DNA of 64,000 bases, from positions 62,001 to 126,000 of the forward strand of contig JAUZVC010000003.1 of assembly GCA_031844405.1 (NCBI GenBank), written 5' to 3'. Source of the DNA: Knoellia sp031844405 (GTDB lineage: Bacteria > Actinomycetota > Actinomycetes > Actinomycetales > Dermatophilaceae). Shown one piece after another: positions 54,103 through 61,351 of the stretch (position 1 is its first letter; each line of letters starts with the position of its first letter). Made by a program: the position numbers and the translations under genes. Under the pieces are notes generated by a model. It ran no database searches. It saw only the letters and a program-made list of their open reading frames with translations, and was not told the DNA's origin.

Positions 54103-56346
54103 GTGACGCATCGCAGGGGAACGCCGGGGGCGCGCCGGCCACGTCGGGTCATCCTGGGGGCGTTCGTCGTCCTCGTCGCGTGGCTGGCGGTGGGAGCCGT
54201 CGGCGGACCCGCCACCGGGCGGCTCTCGGAGGTCCAGAAGAACGACAACGCGTCCTTCCTGCCGACCGAGGCTGAGTCGACGCGCGTCCTCGAGGAGGCC
54301 GGCCGGTTCAGCGACGAGGACGAGATCCCGCTCTTCCTCGTCGCCGAGGACCGCGACGGCGGCGAGCTCGACGAGCGCGACGCCTTCGCGCTGCTCGAGC
54401 TCGGCAAGGAGCTGCCGTCGATCCCGCTCCCGGGCCTCGACCGGACCCTCGGGGACTACCTCGTCGACGGCGCGCGGATCGTGCCGGTCCCGAGCGAGGA
54501 CCGGAAGGCCGCCCTCGTCATCATCCCGCTCACCGAGGCGGCGGTCTCCGACGTCGTCGACGGTGAGGCGCCCATCGTCGCCGCCGCCGAGGAGGTGCGC
54601 ACCAAGGCGCGCGTGGCCCTGGGCGGGACCGGCATGACGACGAGTGTCGGCGGACCGGGTGGTCTCGTCGCCGACTTCTCGGCGGCGTTCGCGGGCATCG
54701 ACGGCGTCCTGCTGCTCGTCGCGCTGGCGGTCGTGCTGGTCATCCTGCTCGTCGTCTACCGCAGCCCGATCCTCCCGATCGCGGTGCTGCTCAGCGCCGT
54801 CTTCGGGCTTGCCCTCGCCGTGCTCGTCGTGAGGCCGCTCGCCGAGAACGGCACCATCGAGCTGTCGGGCCAGTCGCAGGGGATCATGTTCATCCTCGTC
54901 GTCGGCGCGGCCACCGACTACGCCCTGCTGCTCGTGAGCCGGTTCCGTGAGGAGCTGCACGAGCACGAGAGCACCTGGGTGGCCCTGCGCTGGGCGTGGC
55001 GCGGGTCGGTCGAGCCCATCGTCGCCTCGGCCGCGACCGTGATCCTCGGCCTGCTGTGCCTCATGCTCGCGTCGCTGCGCAACACGGCCGGGCTGGGGCC
55101 CGTGGGCGCGTTCGGGGTCGGGGGCGCGCTGCTCGCGTCGCTGACGTTCCTGCCCGCGGTGCTCCTGCTCTTCGGGCGCAAGGCGTTCTGGCCGTTCGCT
55201 CCCCGCGTCGACCACCACCACGCCGAGGACGCCGTCGGCACCCGCTCGCTCTGGGGTCGGGTCTCCGGTCTCGTGGGCCGCCACCCGCGCCGCACCTGGG
55301 TCGTCACCCTCGCGGTGCTGCTCGCCGCTGCCGCCTTCGCGCCGACGTTCAGGGCCGAGGGCGTGACGATCGAGGACACCTTCCTCGTCGCCACCGACTC
55401 CGTCGACGCGCAGGAGGCGCTCGAGCGCCACTTCGCGGCCGGCGCCGGCAGCCCCGTGCAGGTCGTCGTCCCCGAGGCTCGCGCCGAGGACGTGCGGTCG
55501 GCGCTCGAGGACGACCCGGGCATCGAGTCCGCGTGGATCGGCGTGCAGCCACCCATCCCCGGCCAGCCGGCCCCGGAGGCCGCACCCGTGGACGGCCTCC
55601 AGCTCGTCCAGGGAACGGCGACGGGCGCAGCCGACAGCGCCGAGGCCGAGGAGACCGTCCGGCGGCTGCGCGCGTCGCTCGACGACGTCAGCCCGGAGGC
55701 GCGCGTGGGCGGCCAGGCGGCGATCAACCTCGACGTGCTCGAGGCGAGCGGGCGCGACCTGCGGGTCATCGTGCCGGCCATCCTCGTCGTCATCTTCCTC
55801 GTGCTCTGCGTCCTCCTCCGGTCGCTCGTCGCACCGCTGCTGCTCGTCGTCGCCAACGTCGTGTCGTTCGCGGCGACCATCGGCGTCTCGGCACTCGTCT
55901 TCAACCACCTGCTCGGTTTCGGCGGCAGCGACCCGGCGATCCCGCTCTACGGGTTCGTCTTCCTCGTGGCGCTCGGCATCGACTACTCGATCTTCCTCAT
56001 GACGCGTGTGCGCGAGGAGTCGGTGCACCGAGGGACCCGACCCGGCATCCTCGTCGGTCTCGCGGTCACCGGGGGAGTCATCACGAGCGCGGGCATCGTC
56101 CTCGCCGCGACCTTCTCGTCGCTCACCGTGCTGCCGCTCGTCTTCCTCGTGCAGGTCGCGTTCATCGTCGCATTCGGCGTCATCCTCGACACCTTCGTCG
56201 TGCGCAGCCTGCTCGTGCCCGCCCTCGCGCACGACATCGGACCGAAGGTGTGGTGGCCGGCCCGGCTGCGCGGCGACCGCGAGTCGAGCCGTGCGGCCGG
56301 GCCATCGGTCGAGGCGGGGGAGACCGCTGACACCGTGGCCCACTAG
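54103..56346 (+). CDS. MMPL family RND-type transporter
   Basis: 747 residues, two halves each with one helix, a large extracytoplasmic loop and five further helices. Each half carries the Asp-Tyr pair used for proton relay in MmpL proteins: GAATDYALLLVSRF in the first half and LGIDYSIFLMTRVREESVH in the second. MMPL proteins export lipids, siderophores or small molecules in actinobacteria; the substrate is unknown and no biosynthetic cluster is adjacent. GTG at 54103 is preferred by its TACGCT element and because the frame upstream lies antisense to lipB. Confidence 0.9.
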   Translation: MTHRRGTPGARRPRRVILGAFVVLVAWLAVGAVGGPATGRLSEVQKNDNASFLPTEAESTRVLEEAGRFSDEDEIPLFLVAEDRDGGELDERDAFALLELGKELPSIPLPGLDRTLGDYLVDGARIVPVPSEDRKAALVIIPLTEAAVSDVVDGEAPIVAAAEEVRTKARVALGGTGMTTSVGGPGGLVADFSAAFAGIDGVLLLVALAVVLVILLVVYRSPILPIAVLLSAVFGLALAVLVVRPLAENGTIELSGQSQGIMFILVVGAATDYALLLVSRFREELHEHESTWVALRWAWRGSVEPIVASAATVILGLLCLMLASLRNTAGLGPVGAFGVGGALLASLTFLPAVLLLFGRKAFWPFAPRVDHHHAEDAVGTRSLWGRVSGLVGRHPRRTWVVTLAVLLAAAAFAPTFRAEGVTIEDTFLVATDSVDAQEALERHFAAGAGSPVQVVVPEARAEDVRSALEDDPGIESAWIGVQPPIPGQPAPEAAPVDGLQLVQGTATGAADSAEAEETVRRLRASLDDVSPEARVGGQAAINLDVLEASGRDLRVIVPAILVVIFLVLCVLLRSLVAPLLLVVANVVSFAATIGVSALVFNHLLGFGGSDPAIPLYGFVFLVALGIDYSIFLMTRVREESVHRGTRPGILVGLAVTGGVITSAGIVLAATFSSLTVLPLVFLVQVAFIVAFGVILDTFVVRSLLVPALAHDIGPKVWWPARLRGDRESSRAAGPSVEAGETADTVAH

Positions 56347-56349
56347 GGT
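56344..56349 (+). promoter_or_regulatory. Candidate -10 (TAGGGT) of leaderless Gfo/Idh transcript
   Basis: TAGGGT, whose first three bases are the MMPL stop codon, ends 7 nt before the ATG at 56357. GGAGG abuts the ATG directly, so it cannot work as a normal ribosome site for that codon. Confidence 0.4.
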
Positions 56350-56356
56350 CCGGAGG

Positions 56357-57409
56357 ATGGTGAGAGTCGGCCTCGCAGGCTATGCATCCGCAGGACGGGG
56401 CATCCACGCCCCGCTGATCCGTGACGCCGGGCTCGAGCTCGCCGCCGTCGCCACGTCGAACCCCGAGCGCCGCGCGGAGGTGGCTCAGGACTTCCCCGAC
56501 GCCCTCGTCGTCGACGACCTCGACGCGCTGCTGGCGGTCCAGGGGCTCGACGTCGTCGTCCTCGCGACGCCGAGCGGCAGCCACCTGGAGCACACCCGCA
56601 GGGTGCTCGAGGCCGGCATCCCGTGCGTCGTCGACAAGCCGCTCGCCGTCGACGCCGACGGCGCGCTCGAGCTCGTCGACGTCGCCCGCCACGAAGGGGT
56701 GGCGCTCACGGTCTTCCAGAACCGGCGCTACGACGCCCAGTTCACGACGCTGGCCACCGTCGTCGCCGACCGGCTTGCGGGGGAGCCGTTCAGGTGCGAG
56801 CTGCGCTGGGAGCGGTGGCGCCCGGTCGCCAAGGACCGGTGGCGCGAGAACGCCCCGCCGGCGGAGGGCGGCGGCATCCTGCTCGACCTCCACTCGCACC
56901 TCGTCGACATGGCGGTGCAGCTCTTCGGTCCCGTCGAGACGGTCTTCGCGACCGTCGAGTCCCACACGACTCCGGCCGAGGACGACGCCTTCCTCGTATG
57001 CCGTCACGTGTCCGGCGTGACGACGCACCTCGGTGCCACGTCGGTCGCGGGGGCCCCGGGCCCGCGGGTGCGCCTGCTCGGTCGCGACGCGGCATACGTC
57101 CAGAACGACTTCGAGAGCGATGTCAACGTCTTCCCCGACACCGCGGACGCCGACGACGAGCACTGCGGCTGGCTCTACCGCGCCGACGAGCGCGAGCCGG
57201 TGCCGACGACGCCGTCGACGCAGGTCGACTTCTACCGAGCCGTGGGCGCGGCGGTCGGTGCGGACGACGTCCAGGCGGCCATGCCCGTGGACCCGTCCGA
57301 CGCCGTCCACGTCCTCGCCGTCATCGACGCGGCGCGCACCAGCGCCGCCGACGGACGGGTCGTCGAGGTCGTCACTCCGGGTACCCGGCCCCGCCCCGAG
57401 GAGGCATGA
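56357..57409 (+). CDS. Gfo/Idh/MocA family oxidoreductase
   Basis: 350-residue NAD(P)-dependent dehydrogenase. The Rossmann N-terminus begins VGLAGYASAGRGIHAPLI; ATPSGSHLEHTRRVLEAGI is typical, and the usual EKP loop reads VDKPLAVDADGALELV (Asp for Glu). The C-terminal domain carries GGGILLDLHSHLVDMAVQLFG with the catalytic-region His. Sugar or inositol derivatives are typical substrates; none is indicated here. Its stop overlaps the DinB-like gene by 4 bp, so the two are probably co-expressed. Confidence 0.9.
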   Translation: MVRVGLAGYASAGRGIHAPLIRDAGLELAAVATSNPERRAEVAQDFPDALVVDDLDALLAVQGLDVVVLATPSGSHLEHTRRVLEAGIPCVVDKPLAVDADGALELVDVARHEGVALTVFQNRRYDAQFTTLATVVADRLAGEPFRCELRWERWRPVAKDRWRENAPPAEGGGILLDLHSHLVDMAVQLFGPVETVFATVESHTTPAEDDAFLVCRHVSGVTTHLGATSVAGAPGPRVRLLGRDAAYVQNDFESDVNVFPDTADADDEHCGWLYRADEREPVPTTPSTQVDFYRAVGAAVGADDVQAAMPVDPSDAVHVLAVIDAARTSAADGRVVEVVTPGTRPRPEEA

Positions 57410-58005
57410 CGATGTACGACGACCCCAAGGCGGTCCTGGTGCGATACCTCGCGAGGGCACGCGAGGCCGTCCTCTGGAAGCTCGACGGGCTCTCCGAGCA
57501 CGACGTGCGGCGTCCGCTGACGCCGACCGGCACCAACCTGCTCGGCGTCGTCAAGCACCTCGCCGCGATGGAGGCCGGCTACTTCGGGGACTGCCTCGGC
57601 CGGCCGCTCCCGGACCTGCCCGACTGGTACGCCGCCCTCATGGACGACACCCTCGAGGACAACGGTGACATGTGGGCGACCGCCGACGAGTCACGCGAGT
57701 CGATCCTGGGTCTCTATGGCAGGGCGTCCGCGCACGCCGACGAGGTGCTTGCCGACCTCGATCTCGACGCCACCGGCACCGTGTCGTGGTGGGGCGAGGG
57801 TGGCGAGACGGTGCCCGTGCACGTGCTCCTCGTGCACATGATCGCCGAGACCAACCGGCACGCGGGCCAGATGGACATCGTCCGCGAGCTCGTCGACGGG
57901 GCGACCGGGATGCGGGCCGAGGCGCCGAACCTGCCTCAGCAGGACGAGGAGTGGTGGGCGGCCCACCGGCAGCGCCTGCAGGAGACGGCCGACCGGTTCC
58001 GCTGA
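57406..58005 (+). CDS. DinB/DUF664 family protein
   Basis: 199 residues of the four-helix-bundle DinB superfamily. Early VLWKLDGLSEHDVRRPLTPT and NLLGVVKHLAAMEAGYFGD, then VHMIAETNRHAGQMDIVREL; the His residues in VKHL, VHM and RHAGQ form the expected metal site. In actinobacteria such proteins include mycothiol-dependent transferases, but the thiol partner cannot be told here. ATG at 57406 overlaps the upstream stop (ATGA); another ATG at 57412 is close. Ends 13 nt from the converging peptidase E gene. Confidence 0.88.
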   Translation: MTMYDDPKAVLVRYLARAREAVLWKLDGLSEHDVRRPLTPTGTNLLGVVKHLAAMEAGYFGDCLGRPLPDLPDWYAALMDDTLEDNGDMWATADESRESILGLYGRASAHADEVLADLDLDATGTVSWWGEGGETVPVHVLLVHMIAETNRHAGQMDIVRELVDGATGMRAEAPNLPQQDEEWWAAHRQRLQETADRFR

Positions 58006-58018
58006 GCCACAGGCCCGG

Positions 58019-58750
58019 TCAGGGGTTGCGCAGGCGCCGCGGCTCGATGCGCTCCTCGACCGCGCGTCCGTCCTCGAGCCGCACGACATAGGCGCCCTTG
58101 CCGTCGCGCTCGGAGACGGCCTCGACGAGCTCGGTGCCGTCGTAGACGAGGCCCACGCCGTCGTCGGTGCAGTGCGTCTCGGGCAGGGTGCCGTCGGCCA
58201 CGAGCCGGTGGACGAGCGGTCGACGGCGTTCCTCGCTGTCGTAGTGGACGCCGTTGCCCCAGGGCAGCAGGGCGAGCCCGTTGGTGACCGCACGCAGCTC
58301 GGGGCCGAAGGAGTCGGTCGTGCCGCCGGCATACCAGCAGATCGACCCGGCCGAGACGCCCGAGAGGACGACGCCGGCCTCCCACGCCGCCCGCATGGCC
58401 GGGCCGAGGTCGTGGACGGCCCATACGGCGAGGAGGTTGGCGACGGAGCCGCCGTTGACCCAGACGACGTCCCGCTCGAGCAGGTGCCCGGCGACGTCCT
58501 CGACGTTGGGCATCGGGAAGAGGTCGAGCGTCGAGATGTCGAAGCCGGCGACGCGGCCGGCCTGGTGGACATGGTCGTTGAAGTACCGCTGGTCACCGCC
58601 GGCCGTCCCCATGAAGGTGACCTTGGGCCGGCCCTCGGCCCCCGAGAGCTCGACCGCGTGGTGGACGAGGGCGTCGAACTCGAGGTACGTGCGGGCCGCC
58701 GGGCGGTAGCCACCGGAGGTGGCGAGGATCGTGCGGGTCTGGGCTGGCAT
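58019..58750 (-). CDS. Peptidase E (family S51)
   Basis: 243 residues of the glutamine-amidotransferase-like fold that includes aspartyl dipeptidase PepE and cyanophycinase. The nucleophile Ser is in GVVLSGVSAGSICWYAGG; VVWVNGGSVANLLAVW and the N-terminal LATSGGYRPAARTYLEFD are typical of S51. PepE cleaves Asp-X dipeptides; cyanophycinase is less likely at this length. The ATG at 58750 has TAGGGT 6 nt upstream and no Shine-Dalgarno. It is divergent from the kinase gene. Confidence 0.9.
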   Translation of the reverse strand: MPAQTRTILATSGGYRPAARTYLEFDALVHHAVELSGAEGRPKVTFMGTAGGDQRYFNDHVHQAGRVAGFDISTLDLFPMPNVEDVAGHLLERDVVWVNGGSVANLLAVWAVHDLGPAMRAAWEAGVVLSGVSAGSICWYAGGTTDSFGPELRAVTNGLALLPWGNGVHYDSEERRRPLVHRLVADGTLPETHCTDDGVGLVYDGTELVEAVSERDGKGAYVVRLEDGRAVEERIEPRRLRNP

Positions 58751-58756
58751 CCAGCG

Positions 58757-58762
58757 ACCCTA
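58757..58762 (-). promoter_or_regulatory. Candidate -10 (TAGGGT) of leaderless peptidase E transcript
   Basis: On the minus strand TAGGGT ends 6 nt before the ATG at 58750. No ribosome binding site lies between. Confidence 0.5.
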
Positions 58763-58818
58763 GCGGCACCTGTGGAAAAGCCGGCGGCCCGTTCCGGCGT
58801 CTCGACGACAGTGGCGTG

Positions 58819-60423
58819 ATGGACACCGCGGAGCGCACGACCTCCTCGTATGCCGGCCGCCACCGTTGCGTGGACGCCTCGGCTCCCGCCGTCCCGGGCT
58901 ATGCGGTGACCGGCCTGCTCGGCAGGGGCGGCTCCGGCGCCGTGTGGGCAGCGACGTCCGAGACCGGCGCCGAGGTCGCGGTGAAGGTCGTGCCGGTCGC
59001 CGACCCCGATGCCTCGCTCGTCGAGCTCGCCGTGCTCTCCCGCATCTCCGACCCCCACCTGGTGCGGCTCCACGAGGCACTGGCGCTTCCCACGGGAGAG
59101 GTCGCGCTCGTCCTCGACCTCCTGTCCGGGGGCACCGTGGGTTCGTTGGTCCGGACCCGTGGCCACCTGTCGCCGGGCGAGCTCGTCACGGTGCTCAGCC
59201 CGGTCGCGTCCACGCTCGCCCGGCTGCACTCCGCGGGCGTCGTGCACGGCGACCTCTCACCCGACAACGTGCTGCTCGACCACGACGGACGGCCTTTCGT
59301 CGCCGACCTCGGGGTCGCCGCACTCGTCGGGGGTCGGCCGGACGACGTGTGGGGGACCGAGGGTTTCATCGCCCCGGAGGTGCTCGCCGGTCAGCTGCCG
59401 AGCGCGGCCGCCGACGTCCACGCGCTCGGGGCGCTGGCGTGGTTCTGCCTGACGGGTGGTCCGCCCGGCCCCGCCGGGATGCGCGGGCGCCTGGGCGACC
59501 ACGCACCCGGCGTCCCGGATGCCGTCGTGACCGCGGTCGAGGGGGCGCTCCGCACCTCCGCCGCGGACCGGCCCGACGCGGACGAGCTCGCCCTCGCCCT
59601 GTTCGAGAGCGCCCCGGCTCGGCCGCTCGACCTCGCCGATGACGGGGGCGACGACGTCGCCCTGCTCACCCGCCGAATCCGCGCGGCGGCAAGGCCGACC
59701 TCCGAGGACGCCGCCGGCGCGGGAGCGCGCTCCGGACGCCGTCTGGGATGGCGCCGGCCCGAGTGGCCCCGGTCGGGACGGCGCAGGTGGGAAGGGCGCC
59801 GGATGGAGTGGCGGAGCATCGGACCTTGGGTCGCCGTCGTGGTCGTCATGGCCCTCGCCGGGGGCCTGCTCGCCTGGCACGGTACCCGTGGCGGGGCGGG
59901 CGCGACGCCCTCCGCGCAGGCGTCCTCGACGCGAGGCGGGGTGGCGTCCTATGGCCGGCCGGGCGAGGCCGGGGTGTCCACGCAGGCGCCGACCGGGGGC
60001 GGAACGGACGCTGGGACAGACGTGCGCACCCACGCCGACGCGCCGAGGAGTGACCCGAAGGGGCTCGCACAGGCGCTCGCCGACGCGCGGGCTGCCGCGT
60101 GGTCGTCGGGTGTGGCCGCACGGCTCGTCGAGGTCGACGCGCCACGGTCACCGGCACTCGGCCGCGACACCGAGGTGCTGGCCGGGGTCCAGCGCTCCGG
60201 CCAGCGCTACGTCGGCGTGTCGTTCGTCGTGCGCGATGCCCGGCTCGAGTCCGCCTCCGGCGACCGAGTCACCCTCCGAGCCGCGATCGACACCTCGCCC
60301 CATGTCGTGCGTGGACCGCGCGGCGACGTCAGCCGTCCGGCCGTCGCCGGGGCACCTGTCCTGCTCGACCTCGTCCGCACAGCCTCAGGATGGCGGGTCG
60401 CCGAGGTGAGGGCCGTCGACTAG
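58819..60423 (+). CDS. Membrane Ser/Thr protein kinase with atypical catalytic loop
   Basis: 534 residues. The cytoplasmic kinase domain spans ~28-265: Gly loop GRGGSGAVW, ATP-binding Lys56 in VAVKVV, catalytic loop H143-G-D-L-S-P-D-N150 instead of HRDLKPxN, DLG in place of DFG (VADLGVAALV) and APE (FIAPEVL). A basic juxtamembrane stretch (~295-330) and one helix (~334-353) follow, then a ~180-residue extracytoplasmic part whose last ~100 residues look like a small alpha-beta ligand domain. Loss of the HRD Arg and the catalytic-loop Lys (now Ser) suggests weak or altered activity. ATG at 58819 or GTG at 58816. Its stop shares CTAG with the converging gene. Confidence 0.85.
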   Translation: MDTAERTTSSYAGRHRCVDASAPAVPGYAVTGLLGRGGSGAVWAATSETGAEVAVKVVPVADPDASLVELAVLSRISDPHLVRLHEALALPTGEVALVLDLLSGGTVGSLVRTRGHLSPGELVTVLSPVASTLARLHSAGVVHGDLSPDNVLLDHDGRPFVADLGVAALVGGRPDDVWGTEGFIAPEVLAGQLPSAAADVHALGALAWFCLTGGPPGPAGMRGRLGDHAPGVPDAVVTAVEGALRTSAADRPDADELALALFESAPARPLDLADDGGDDVALLTRRIRAAARPTSEDAAGAGARSGRRLGWRRPEWPRSGRRRWEGRRMEWRSIGPWVAVVVVMALAGGLLAWHGTRGGAGATPSAQASSTRGGVASYGRPGEAGVSTQAPTGGGTDAGTDVRTHADAPRSDPKGLAQALADARAAAWSSGVAARLVEVDAPRSPALGRDTEVLAGVQRSGQRYVGVSFVVRDARLESASGDRVTLRAAIDTSPHVVRGPRGDVSRPAVAGAPVLLDLVRTASGWRVAEVRAVD

Positions 60424-61346
60424 TCCCGCCGACGAGGAACGGTCGGCGTGGAACCGTCGGCGACGAGCCAGCGCACCGCGTCCGGCAGGGTCGCGTGCTC
60501 GTGCTCGAAGCCGCTGCCGAGCAGCCGGCGGGGGAGGGCGCGCTGGCTCGCCAGGATGTCGCTCGCCATCTCGCCGAGGACGACACGCAGGGCGAACGCC
60601 GGCGCCGCAAGGACCGTGGGCCGGTGGAGCCGGCGGCCCATCTCGGCGACGATCTCGCGCTGCGGCACCGGCTCCGGGCCGGTGAGGTTGACCGGGCCCT
60701 CGAGCCGCTGGTCGAGGACGTGGAGGATGCCGCGGACCTCGTCGGGCAGGGTGATCCAGGGCCAGTAGTGGCGGCCGTTGCCGAGGGGCCCGCCAAGGCC
60801 GAGCCTGGTGAGCAGGAGCAGGGGCTTGAAGGCGTCACCCTCCGGGGCGAGGACGATCCCGGTCCGCACGCAGGCGACGGGAGCTCCCGCCGCCCTGGCC
60901 GGCTCCGTCGCGCCCTCCCAGGCGCGCACGAGCTCGGCGAGGAACCCCGATCCGCCAGGGCTCTCCTCGGTGAGGACCTCGTCACCGCGATCGCCGTAGT
61001 AGCCGACCGCGGATCCGTTGACGAGATGGATCTTCCGGCCGCTGGCCGCGATCGCCTCGGCGAGGGCGGTCGTGCCGTCGGTGCGCGACGAGATGAGGGT
61101 CGCCTTGAAGGCCGGCGTCCACCGCTTCTCACCGATGGACGCGCCGGCGAGGTTGACGACGGCGTCGACCCCGTCGAGGACGTCAGGGTCGAGGTGTCGC
61201 GAGGACGGGTCCCACTGCACCTCCTCGGGGTGCTCGGAGGGGCGCCGGACGAGCCGGACGACCTCGTCGCCGCGGGCGCGCAGGGAACGACACAGCGCAC
61301 CCCCGATCAGACCGGACGAGCCGGTGACGGCGATGCGCTGTGTCAT
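60420..61346 (-). CDS. TIGR01777 family NAD(P)-binding epimerase-like protein
   Basis: 308 residues of the extended short-chain dehydrogenase superfamily. The cofactor loop is IAVTGSSGLIGGALCRSLR; VVNLAGASIGEKRWTPAFK, LVNGSAVGYYGDRGDE and RTGIVLAPEGDAFKPLL are diagnostic of TIGR01777 (SulA-like/YfcH). The C-terminal domain includes FALRVVLGEMASDILASQR. No substrate is known. It starts 5 nt after the sucB stop and is likely co-transcribed with it; in M. tuberculosis the orthologue also lies between the E2 gene and lipB (from memory). Confidence 0.92.
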   Translation of the reverse strand: MTQRIAVTGSSGLIGGALCRSLRARGDEVVRLVRRPSEHPEEVQWDPSSRHLDPDVLDGVDAVVNLAGASIGEKRWTPAFKATLISSRTDGTTALAEAIAASGRKIHLVNGSAVGYYGDRGDEVLTEESPGGSGFLAELVRAWEGATEPARAAGAPVACVRTGIVLAPEGDAFKPLLLLTRLGLGGPLGNGRHYWPWITLPDEVRGILHVLDQRLEGPVNLTGPEPVPQREIVAEMGRRLHRPTVLAAPAFALRVVLGEMASDILASQRALPRRLLGSGFEHEHATLPDAVRWLVADGSTPTVPRRRD

Positions 61347-61351
61347 GGAGG

